Origin: an uncultured beta proteobacterium | Lineage (GTDB): Bacteria > Pseudomonadota > Gammaproteobacteria > Burkholderiales > SG8-39 | DNA: 16,202 bases | Assembly (NCBI GenBank): GCA_902826155.1 | Contig: CADEDU010000119.1 | Location: 1 to 16,202, forward strand | Direction of reading: 5' to 3' | The notes under the pieces: generated by a model | Seen by the model: the letters and a program-made list of their open reading frames with translations, nothing else | Told to the model about the DNA's origin: nothing | Database searches by the model: none | Position numbers and translations under genes: made by a program | In this document: positions 1 through 7,046 of the stretch, one piece after another | Layout of the letters: every line of letters begins with the position of its first letter | Position numbering within the stretch: the stretch's first letter is position 1

Positions 1-45
1 CTCGACTGGAGTTCCCGTGGCCTCGGCCAAAGCTCCGATCATCAT
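1..45 (-). CDS. MerR-family metal-responsive regulator, N-terminus only (CadR/PbrR type)
   Basis: Reading leftward from ATG 45-43, the peptide is MMIGALAEATGTPVE and then the window ends. It matches the first helix-turn-helix residues of MerR regulators of the CadR/PbrR/ZntR group, which typically begin M-x-IGELAxxTGxxVE. Such proteins bind a long-spacer promoter and activate a divergent metal-efflux gene when Cd, Pb or Zn binds. The divergent promoter at 86-116 and the ATPase remnant beyond it support this. The start has an AAAGGG-like ribosome site about 8 bases upstream. Only 15 residues are visible, so metal specificity and integrity of the rest cannot be judged. Confidence 0.72.
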   Translation of the reverse strand, partial: MMIGALAEATGTPVE

Positions 46-85
46 GGCGGCACCCTTTTCGCCGAAGCACATCGTGACAAGGAAC

Positions 86-116
86 TTGACTCTACACCAG
101 CTACAGGGTTTTCAAT
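86..116 (+). promoter_or_regulatory. MerR-type promoter/operator with 19-bp spacer
   Basis: The -35 hexamer TTGACT (86-91) is followed by a 19-base spacer holding the imperfect dyad CTCTACACCAGCTACAGGGT, then a -10-like TTCAAT (111-116). Overlong spacers with a central dyad are the hallmark of promoters twisted into activity by MerR, CadR or PbrR. The layout closely resembles the pbrA promoter. It lies between a MerR-type regulator and the remains of its usual target, a P1B ATPase. The promoter looks intact although the downstream gene is dead. Confidence 0.7.
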
Positions 117-140
117 GCCGAAAGGGCAACGCCGCTGCCT

Positions 141-446
141 GTGACGGCGACGGCCGCCAGGCCAGCGGGCTCGGCTCGGCTTGGCGCCGGAGCCGAAGGG
201 GGCGCCGATTGTAGGCGGCCGCAACTTCCATATCTCGACGATGGACTTCGCCGCAGAGGAGGCCGAGATCCGGCGAGCGCTCGTCGGCGATGTCCGCGGA
301 TTGCGGTTTGGACTTGGACAGCGGCTGCTGACCGTCGCTGCCGACCAGGCCTCCTCGCTCCGGCGCTGAAGGCCATACGCAAGGCTGGCTTCGGCCCGCA
401 GCCGGTGGCGCCCGCCGGCGCGAATGAGGGCCATTCGGCAGGCGAC
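141..446 (+). pseudogene. Heavy-metal P1B-type ATPase (CadA/ZntA-like), truncated and frameshifted N-terminus
   Basis: The recognisable pieces change frame. A GTG at 141 opens ATAARPAGSARLGAGAEG. The frame beginning at 181 then carries ISTMDFAAEEAEIRRAL and LRFGLGQRLLTV. The first frame resumes with PALKAIRKAGFGPQPVAPAG. Together these resemble the N-terminal metal-binding (HMA-like) domain of Cd/Pb/Zn-exporting ATPases, where the motif is normally MDCxxEE...IRxxL; here the Cys is Phe. At least two frameshifts and a stop at the end of the second piece (367-369) break it. Homology ends where the IS21-like end begins at 447. No transmembrane or ATP-binding part survives. It sits just downstream of the MerR-type promoter. 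The true start is uncertain because the ATG at 115 overlaps the -10. Confidence 0.75.
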
Positions 447-610
447 TGTTGCTGCCGACCTTGAATTGACCCAGTTCGGCCGAATCTGCCGAAATAGCCG
501 TGATACTCGGCTACGTCGAAAGCGAATTCACACGCCGCTGAAAATTTCACTGGCAAGGGCGGGTCAGTTTAGTGATCGGCGCGTGGGTCATTTTTATGCC
601 GGCGGCAACA
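447..610. mobile_element. IS21-family-like remnant: paired terminal inverted repeats without transposase
   Basis: The left end (447-472, plus) starts TGTTGCTGCCG and ends TTGACCC. The right end (585-610), read on the minus strand, starts TGTTGCCGCCGG and ends ATGACCC. The two 26-base ends match at about 20 of 26 positions in inverted orientation. A further GGGTCAGTTT...ATCGGCGC copy at 561-582 lies just inside the right end as a direct repeat. TG...CA ends with multiple GGGTCA-TTTT repeats are typical of the IS21 family. The interior is under 100 bp, so istA and istB are gone. No target duplication is visible: GCGAC before 447, GGCAC after 610. The flanks belong to two unrelated truncated genes, which suggests recombination between two IS copies rather than a simple insertion. 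Confidence 0.68.
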
Positions 611-808
611 GGCACGCTGCAGGCGAGGGGCTACGGCGATTCCCGCTAGGCCATTCCCAGTGATGACGATGCGCGCTTGTGTCTTGATCCGTTCGGCACG
701 GGCACGTGGAGCGGTGCTGAGCAGGCCGGTTGCGAGCGGTGCGCCACCGAGTAGCGGCAGCAACAGGCGACGGTTGGGCGGTGTTACCATGAATGGAACC
801 TTGCTCAT
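611..808 (-). pseudogene. FAD/NAD(P)-dependent oxidoreductase (flavocytochrome c/FccB-like), truncated after the Tat signal and Rossmann motif
   Basis: From ATG 808-806 (or ATG 790-788, which has AAGG upstream), the minus strand encodes a twin-arginine signal NRRLLLPLLGG with a hydrophobic stretch ending RARA. It is followed by ARIVITGNGLAGIAVAPRLQRA, split here as ARIVITGNGLAG and IAVAPRLQRA. The GxGxxG (G-N-G-L-A-G) is the FAD-binding beta-alpha-beta start of periplasmic flavoprotein sulfide dehydrogenases and related oxidoreductases. The homology stops at 611, exactly where the IS21-like end begins, and the frame runs into an IS-derived tail and stop at 569. Only about 65 of the expected 400 or more residues remain, so the product is inactive. 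Family assignment rests on the signal and one motif. Confidence 0.65.
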
Positions 809-1048
809 CGAATGCTTTCTTGGGGCCGTTACGGCCCGATCGTTCGAAGCCACCGTTCTGCACACTTTGAATCACGTGCCGTCGACGGTCTTTGATCGCG
901 ATCAGCCCGAGCGCATTGGATTGAACGCTAGGTTCGGTGGTGCGGGTTCTCAGCGACGAAGGTTACGGAGCACAAGAGCTTGCGCGAAATCAATCGCACT
1001 GATGTAGTGAGATTCATCCAGGCCTCGAATTGGGCGCGATCGTTTGAC

Positions 1049-1504
1049 ATGGCAAATAATTGGAATGCGAATGTCCTTCGCGGATCGGTCATTGCGTTGG
1101 TTTTCTCGGTATCAGGCTTGCTAGGGGCGTGTGCAAGCCTCAAGACCACGACCAGCGGCAAGCCGATCGAACACCACATCGCGTTTAGGGCTGACCAACC
1201 GGCCGACCAGATCCGAAACGCGCGGCTCAGATACGGCGAGCTTCCGCTGATCGAGGCACCGGTGTTGAATCATGGCGGTGTGAGGAAGTTAGGGCGTGTG
1301 CCCATTCCAGAGACGGCTGAGATCGAGTGGACCGACGCAAGCGGAGGTCAGCAGAAGCGCGTCGTCCCGATCAAAAGCCGCGCACCGACTTTCATGACGG
1401 GGAAGACCATTCGGTTCGAGATTCAAGCGGCCAAGCTCGAGGTCTACGTACTGGAATTCGCCCCGCACGCCCAGCCGATTCATCACTTCATCTACGCGGA
1501 CTGA
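1049..1504 (+). CDS. Predicted lipoprotein of unknown function
   Basis: From ATG 1049 the 151-residue product begins with a hydrophobic signal and the lipobox LLGAC (Cys28), so it is probably lipid-anchored after signal peptidase II cleavage. The mature part is polar, without transmembrane segments, and ends HPIHHF-like (QPIHHFIYAD). I recognise no domain. The central IEWTDASGGQQKRVVPI and FEIQAAKLEVYVLEF stretches look like beta strands. The start was chosen to give a normal signal length. An upstream TTG at 980 with GGAG before it would add 23 residues and is less likely. No strong ribosome site precedes 1049. It stands alone between the truncated oxidoreductase and a gene-poor stretch. Confidence 0.6.
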   Translation: MANNWNANVLRGSVIALVFSVSGLLGACASLKTTTSGKPIEHHIAFRADQPADQIRNARLRYGELPLIEAPVLNHGGVRKLGRVPIPETAEIEWTDASGGQQKRVVPIKSRAPTFMTGKTIRFEIQAAKLEVYVLEFAPHAQPIHHFIYAD

Positions 1505-1623
1505 AGAGCGTGCTATTACCGGACGCTGCCAAGTAGGACCGTCGCAAGCGTCACGCGCTCGATGATCGTGCGGAAGTGTAGTGGCAGTAGAAAGATGCCA
1601 CAAAGATTGGATGCGACATCACG

Positions 1624-1950
1624 TTAAGGCAGATTACCGGCGTCCTCTTGAATCGACCGCCAGCCACGGATGGTCTGCTCGCGCTCAAGCGATCCCATGC
1701 AAAGAAGCGATAGATCGCGATACATCTCGAACGCAGGCCATTGCGGTAGCGCCGATGGTTCTCGATAGATGTCGCTGGATGGTGAATGCCGCGTTCGGAT
1801 ATCCCAATCAACATGGCGGTACCTCTGACGGTAAGCGTGCAGTCGTTTCGACTCGGACACCAGGGCAGTCAACGGCTTACCGTAGCGGTTGACGATCGAG
1901 TGGGAATAATTCAGCGTCGACTTATTGCAGTCGCTCGCTATCGCGTTTGC
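1624..1950 (-). pseudogene. Decayed coding fragment of unknown family (HSIVNRYGKPLTAL type)
   Basis: This minus-strand frame is open from 1950 to the stop at 1624. It reads like real protein, for example HSIVNRYGKPLTALVSES and WPAFEMYRDLSLLCMG. It has no ATG at its head; the only usable starts are internal (TTG 1872). Its first part is the same sequence, in the same frame, as dispersed copies near 3820-3887 and 4837-4939. I do not recognise the family. The lack of a start and the partial copies elsewhere point to a gene remnant. The rest of the 1505-2340 stretch shows no gene, RNA or clear terminator that I can support. Confidence 0.4.
1803..1907 (-). repeat. Dispersed degenerate repeat, copy 1
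   Basis: Positions 1840-1907 match 3820-3887 at about 54 of 68 bases, and the core 1861-1907 matches at 40 of 47. The core plus an outlying block at 1803-1820 (CCAATCAACATGGCGGT) also match copy 3 at 4837-4939 with nearly the same internal spacing. On the minus strand it encodes HSIVNRYGKPLTAL. Confidence 0.6.
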
Positions 1951-2325
1951 TCATTAAGATGTTCAGCCGAGTCGGCTGACTAAGCTGCGCGAGAACTACC
2001 GAGCAAGCGCGCCGTTCATGGTCGATGTGCTGACGCTCATTCCGTCACGAAGCGCGCCTCGCCTTTATCGTTCGCTATGAATCGCTATGCATTCACCGCC
2101 TAGGCGCGCGCAAGAGTCCACCGACGCCGACAACGCCGTGCCTTACGTTGAGATCTCAAACTCCCTCTGCATGTGAGTCCCTCGATGTGTTTCGGTATGG
2201 CGCGAAAAGCGACCGGCTGGATGGTGCTCGACGTGGACGGCGGCCAGGTGGCCGCCGTCCGTTATCCGCAACCTGAGCAGACATCCTATGAAGAGGTTTC
2301 GCGCCTAGAGTCTCGCCCGGATCTC

Positions 2326-2331
2326 GGAGGT
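2326..2331 (+). promoter_or_regulatory. Ribosome binding site deciding a TTG start
   Basis: GGAGGT at 2326-2331 is a near-perfect Shine-Dalgarno sequence, 9 bases before TTG 2341. It is the strongest in the left half of the window and argues against the longer frame opening upstream at 2173. Confidence 0.6.
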
Positions 2332-2340
2332 GATCGAACG

Positions 2341-3792
2341 TTGCCAGGGCGCCTCGTGATTCGGTGCGGCATTGCGGTGGGCCTAACTTCGAAATCACTC
2401 ACGGCCTTGGTTGTTGCGGCGGCGCTTTTCACCACTGGCTGCGGTTCCTCCGCGCCACCGGCCGACTCGGCTCCCGGCCCCGTTCCGGTGCTACCGGTGA
2501 GCGCTGCGCTCAGCACAGTCAGCGCGGCGCCGAGCACGCTCATGGCCGACGGCACCCGCACGACGGTCATCACCGTGACGGCCAGGGATACCGCGGGCGC
2601 CGCTTACGCCGGAAGGAGTGTGGTGCTCGGCGCCTCGGGCGCAGGCAATACGATCACGCAGCCCGCGGCCCCGACAGGGACCAATGGTGAGACCACCGGA
2701 ACGATTGCTTCGACGCAGGTGGGGCAGAAGACCGTTACGGCAACCGTGGACGGTGTGCTACTCAACCAGCAGGCAACCGTCAGTTTCATTCCCGCTCTGA
2801 CCATCTCGCCGGCCAATCCCACGCTCTTTACCGACTGGCTCACGTTTTCCGCGAGCGGCGGGAGCGCCGCGGGCTACACGTGGGCCTTCGTTACCAACCC
2901 TTCGGGTGGCAGCATCAACCCGACATCGGGGCGCTACGTTCCAGGAGTGACCACCGGCGTAACGGACGTGATCAAAGTCACCGACAGCCTCGGCAACACG
3001 GTGACGGCCAGCATCACAATTTCACCACCGACCTTTTTCGTCACGCGGGGCTCCGCTAGAGCAGTCGTCAAGCTCGATGCCTCCGGCGCCGTCGTCGGTA
3101 CGAACCCCTTCGCCACGTTGGCGAGCGCCATGGACTATGGGACCGCAGTGGACCTGAGCGGCAACCTGTTTTTTCCGACCCTCGGCGGGGGCACTATTGA
3201 AAAGGTAACGCCGGGCGGCGCGGTGAGCGTCTTTGCGACCACCGGTGGGCTGCTCGAGGGGGCCGCGAGGAATCCGCTCACGGGAGACATCTTCGCGACG
3301 AATTTCGTCGGCAACAATCTCAAGAGGATCGACGTTGCCGGGGCGGTAACGGACGTCAGCCCGGCGGGCATCGCCAATCCGGTCGGCATCGTCTTCGACC
3401 TTGATGGCAACTATTACATCACCAGCTTCGCCAGCACTTCGGTCCGGGCGTTCAAGCCCGATGGCACTGCCCTGACGACCTGGGGCACCAATGGTGTGGT
3501 TTCCATGCCGGCTGGCGCTACGGCCGGCATCGCCTTCGATCCACGCGAAGGGTACCTCTACGTGTCTTGCCAGAACGTCCGGCAGGTCTATCGGATTAAC
3601 TCGACGGGCACGACGGTAACCCTGTTCTGGACTGCACCTTCGGGTCAGACCAACGGCCTGGCGGTGGGTGACGGCAGCCTCTACGTGGCCAATCGAGGGG
3701 ACGGCGTAGTGCATCGCGTCGATCTCGTCACCGCCACGGCCACCCTGTTTGCCACGATTCCCAATGCAGCGGGGATCACTCGGATTCCTTAG
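2341..3792 (+). CDS. Lipoprotein with Ig-like (Big_1-type) domains and an NHL/YncE-like beta-propeller
   Basis: Starting at TTG 2341, the 483-residue product has a basic N-terminus, a hydrophobic core and the lipobox FTTGC (Cys34). Residues about 49-150 look like a bacterial Ig-like domain of the invasin/intimin group (VSAAPSTLMADGTRTTVITV, VGQKTVTATVDG). Residues about 152-228 form a second Ig-like unit (SGGSAAGYTWAF, DVIKVTDSLGNTVTAS). Residues about 230-483 repeat strands such as TGDIFATNFVGNNLKRID and GNYYITSFASTSVRAFKPDG, typical of NHL, SMP-30 or YncE-type propellers. No catalytic residues are evident. It is probably a surface or periplasmic binding/adhesion lipoprotein. The frame is open upstream to 2173, but those residues lack a signal and would bury the lipobox. 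No terminator is obvious after the stop. Confidence 0.78.
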   Translation: MPGRLVIRCGIAVGLTSKSLTALVVAAALFTTGCGSSAPPADSAPGPVPVLPVSAALSTVSAAPSTLMADGTRTTVITVTARDTAGAAYAGRSVVLGASGAGNTITQPAAPTGTNGETTGTIASTQVGQKTVTATVDGVLLNQQATVSFIPALTISPANPTLFTDWLTFSASGGSAAGYTWAFVTNPSGGSINPTSGRYVPGVTTGVTDVIKVTDSLGNTVTASITISPPTFFVTRGSARAVVKLDASGAVVGTNPFATLASAMDYGTAVDLSGNLFFPTLGGGTIEKVTPGGAVSVFATTGGLLEGAARNPLTGDIFATNFVGNNLKRIDVAGAVTDVSPAGIANPVGIVFDLDGNYYITSFASTSVRAFKPDGTALTTWGTNGVVSMPAGATAGIAFDPREGYLYVSCQNVRQVYRINSTGTTVTLFWTAPSGQTNGLAVGDGSLYVANRGDGVVHRVDLVTATATLFATIPNAAGITRIP

Positions 3793-3819
3793 GCGAAGCG
3801 TAGCCGACACCCGAGGCTG

Positions 3820-3887
3820 CAGTCGTCTCGATGCATGCATCAGGGCAATCAGCGGCTTACCGAAGCGGTTAAGGATCGAGTGGAAGT
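3820..3887 (-). repeat. Dispersed degenerate repeat, copy 2
   Basis: About 79% identical to 1840-1907 (the offset is exactly 1980 bp) and similar to 4893-4939. On the minus strand it encodes FHSILNRFGKPLIALMHAS. It sits between the convergent ends of the propeller lipoprotein (3792) and the frameshifted secreted protein (3963). Confidence 0.6.
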
Positions 3888-3962
3888 GAATCGGCGCGTT
3901 TCGAAAACGCGCTGGTGCGGCTGATCCTGGGCGTCTTCAGCGGCCTCGCCGCGGCGGCGGGA

Positions 3963-4447
3963 TCACCTCTTAGCGACCACGCAGTTACGCAGTTGGTCGC
4001 GCGCTTGCGAGCCGTCCTTCCACTGGAGCTGAGCGACTGACTTGCTCCGATCCGGATCTCGAACGACTGTCTGTCCTCCATCATGTCGAGCAGCAGCGTC
4101 ATCGTCGGCACTTCGAACGACAGCGCACCCAGGCCGCTGTTTCCAGATACGGCGAAGTTCAGTGCCTTGACCTGCTGAGGTTTGCCATCGTCCTGGTCGT
4201 CATGATGGCTTCCTTGAACCCGCTGCCCGCCTCCGACAGCAGCACCGTGCCCCCTGAGTTCGAGGAAGGCCGCGGCCTGCTCCCGGCTGGGGCCCGGATG
4301 GCCGTAAGCCGGGCCGGGCTGAGTCGGCGCGCAGCTCCAGGCCCCGCTCCATACGGGAGCCATGCCAGGAGGGCAGGCCATCTGGGCATGAGCCGTGACG
4401 CCGAGGAGCGCAAATGCAAGCCATACAAATCGAAGCCCAAGAGACAT
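3963..4447 (-). pseudogene. Secreted protein of unknown family, disrupted by a frameshift
   Basis: ATG 4447-4445 is preceded by AAGGA and opens a clear signal peptide (MSLGLRFVWLAFALLGVTAHA) followed by a Cys/Pro-rich start, MACPPGMAPVWSGAWSCAP. This start resembles exported DUF4189-like proteins. Further on the same frame gives VKALNFAVSGNSGLGALSF and EVPTMTLLLDMMEDRQSFEI. Near 4040-4050 the plausible sequence moves to another frame, SVAQLQWKDGSQARDQLRNC, ending VVAKR-stop at 3965-3963. The original frame would instead run on as low-quality sequence to 3869. The middle (about residues 55-90) is also poorly protein-like and may hold a second lesion. A sequencing error at the shift is possible. 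The function is unknown. Confidence 0.55.
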
Positions 4448-4625
4448 CGCTTGTTCCTTACCTGAGGAGGATCAACCTGCCAGCATGAACTCGAAAGTGG
4501 CCCACGCCGTTACAACAGCTCGTCCACGTGGGGGGCGGTGTCCGACCTGCTCGAGCCATACCACTTCGATGGGTGCGCGTTCGAACAGTCCGCGCCAACA
4601 TGTGGCACCGCGAGTGCGCCAAAAG

Positions 4626-5411
<786 letters not shown>

Positions 5412-5418
5412 GGCCGGC

Positions 5419-5907
5419 ATGGCGCGCATCAGAGTCTCGCTTGCACGTCAGCAGCTCGAACTCCTCGCCGATGATGGCGCGCTCCTGCGTGTGTACGCCG
5501 TTTCAACAGCTCGCAATGGTGCGGGCGAACGCAACGGCAGCAATTGCACGCCGCGAGGCCAGCATCTGATTCGCGCCAAAATCGGCGCAGGCGCGGCGTG
5601 GAACACCGTATTTCGGGGTCGGCGCCCGACCGGCGAGGTCTATTGCGCCGAACTGGCTGCCCGCTTTCCGGGGCGCGACTGGATGCTTACGCGCATCCTG
5701 TGGTTGTCGGGTTGCGAAGTCGGCCGCAATCGCCTTGGCGACGTCGACACGATGCGACGCTACATCTACATCCATGGCAGCCCGGATGCAGCGCCGATGG
5801 GCGTGCCCGGATCGATCGGCTGTATTCGAATGCGCAACCGCGACGTGGTCGATCTGTTCGACAGGGCACCGATCTACACACCGGTCGATATCGTCGAAGG
5901 CGACTAG
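5419..5907 (+). CDS. L,D-transpeptidase family protein (YkuD domain)
   Basis: The 162-residue product is essentially one YkuD catalytic domain. It has the conserved HG (His119) and SIGCIRM with Ser132, catalytic Cys135 and Arg137. Enzymes of this ErfK/YbiS/YcfS/YnhG family make 3-3 peptidoglycan cross-links or attach lipoproteins to meso-diaminopimelate through a thioacyl intermediate. No signal peptide or membrane segment is visible from ATG 5419, although activity on peptidoglycan needs export. The longer frame from 5341 adds only tadA-overlapping residues and still no signal. AGGG lies 8 bases before the ATG. It follows tadA by 7 bp and converges on mtnA, leaving 63 bp with no clear terminator. 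Confidence 0.88.
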   Translation: MARIRVSLARQQLELLADDGALLRVYAVSTARNGAGERNGSNCTPRGQHLIRAKIGAGAAWNTVFRGRRPTGEVYCAELAARFPGRDWMLTRILWLSGCEVGRNRLGDVDTMRRYIYIHGSPDAAPMGVPGSIGCIRMRNRDVVDLFDRAPIYTPVDIVEGD

Positions 5908-5970
5908 CGCCATGATTCACATCGGCGCGAGGATCCCCAGCGGATCACGAGAAGCTTTGCGCCTCGCAGA

Positions 5971-7026
5971 TCAATCGAACAACGCCCGGATCGAAGCGGT
6001 GTCGGGGCGCGTGACGAGCGCGCGCTCGGTGATAAGCCCTGTCACCAGTTCAGCCGGCGTGACGTCGAATGCCGGATTGCGCACCGACACGCCTTCGGGC
6101 GCCCAGCGCTGGTTGCGGTAGCCCAGCAATTCCTCCGCGGCGCGTTCCTCGATCGGTATCTGCGCACCGTCAGCGATTGCTAGATCGATCGTAGATAGCG
6201 GGGCGGCGACGTAGAACGGAATGCCGTGGCGTTGCGCCAGTACGGCTACCGTGTAGGTGCCGATCTTGTTGGCGAAATCACCGTTGGCAGCGACGCGATC
6301 GGCACCGACGATCACCAGATCGACTTCCCCGCGCTGCATCAGATGGCCGACCATGTTGTCGGCCACTAACGTCACCGGAATGCGTTCCTGCACCATCTCC
6401 CAGGCGGTCAGACGAGCCCCTTGCAGATAGGGACGCGTCTCGTTGGCGATGACCGACAGCTTGCGGCCCGCGTCGCGCGCGCTGCGGATCACGCCCAGGG
6501 CCGTACCGTGGCCCGCGGTCGCCAGCGCACCTGCATTGCAATGGGTCATGACGCGCGCGCCATCGCGAATCAAGTCGGCACCGTGGCGTCCGATGGCGCG
6601 ATTGATGTCCAGATCCTCGCGATAGATCAGCTCGGCTTCGCTGCGCAACGCTGCGGCGATGCGGACACCGCTATTGGGATCGCGGCTAGTGTCGTCTTCG
6701 ATCTGCTTGCGCACTCGGGCCATGCGATCGAGCGCCCAGAACAGGTTCACGGCGGTCGGTCGGCTTGCGCGCAGCACCGCATCAGCGCGATCGAGCCGCG
6801 CGTCGCGACCCGCAGCGCTCGAACTCGCCGCCTGCCATGCTTCCAAGGCTATGCCGAACGCTGCGGCACAGCCGATTGCCGGTGCCCCACGCACCACCAT
6901 GTCGCGGATTGCTCCGGCCGTTTGCGCCGCATCCACGCAGGCTACATAGGTGAGCTCGTGCGGTAGCAGGCGCTGGTCGAGCAGTTCGAGCCGCGCGCCG
7001 TCGAAGCGCATGGTTTCTACGGTCAT
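5971..7026 (-). CDS. mtnA: S-methyl-5-thioribose-1-phosphate isomerase MtnA
   Basis: The 351-residue protein belongs to the eIF2B-alpha-like MtnA family. It isomerises 5-methylthioribose-1-phosphate to 5-methylthioribulose-1-phosphate in methionine salvage, and also accepts 5-deoxyribose-1-phosphate. Visible signatures are RGAPAIG (46-52), THCNAGALAT with catalytic Cys163, GADRVAANGD with catalytic Asp243, and NKIGTY (253-258). The length is normal for the family. The start ATG 7026-7024 has GGAG upstream. It lies 20 bp downstream of the aldolase-dehydrogenase gene on the same strand, so the two probably form an operon. No mtnB, mtnC, mtnD, mtnK or mtnP lies in the window, so a full salvage pathway is not shown here. 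Confidence 0.95.
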   Translation of the reverse strand: MTVETMRFDGARLELLDQRLLPHELTYVACVDAAQTAGAIRDMVVRGAPAIGCAAAFGIALEAWQAASSSAAGRDARLDRADAVLRASRPTAVNLFWALDRMARVRKQIEDDTSRDPNSGVRIAAALRSEAELIYREDLDINRAIGRHGADLIRDGARVMTHCNAGALATAGHGTALGVIRSARDAGRKLSVIANETRPYLQGARLTAWEMVQERIPVTLVADNMVGHLMQRGEVDLVIVGADRVAANGDFANKIGTYTVAVLAQRHGIPFYVAAPLSTIDLAIADGAQIPIEERAAEELLGYRNQRWAPEGVSVRNPAFDVTPAELVTGLITERALVTRPDTASIRALFD

Positions 7027-7046
7027 TGCGTTGCGGCTCCGCTTGC

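Noticed and set aside
141..464. Plus-strand frame as an intact small gene
   Set aside because: Only its ends resemble the ATPase N-terminus; the middle matches in another frame and its 3' end is IS sequence.
1840..1907. Dispersed repeat as an integron attC site
   Set aside because: It contains GGTTAAG/GGTTGAC-like bits but lacks the paired RYYYAAC and GTTRRRY core sites and a foldable stem, and no integrase or cassette array is nearby.
3022..3840. Long minus-strand open frame of 272 codons
   Set aside because: It is antisense to the Ig-like/propeller lipoprotein, has a charged, low-complexity composition and no domain. Its first residues come from repeat copy 2.
5927..5967. Possible terminator between the L,D-transpeptidase gene and mtnA (GCGAGG...CCTCGC)
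   Set aside because: The stem is only 6 bp with a 29-base loop and no T-run, so it is not credible as an intrinsic terminator.
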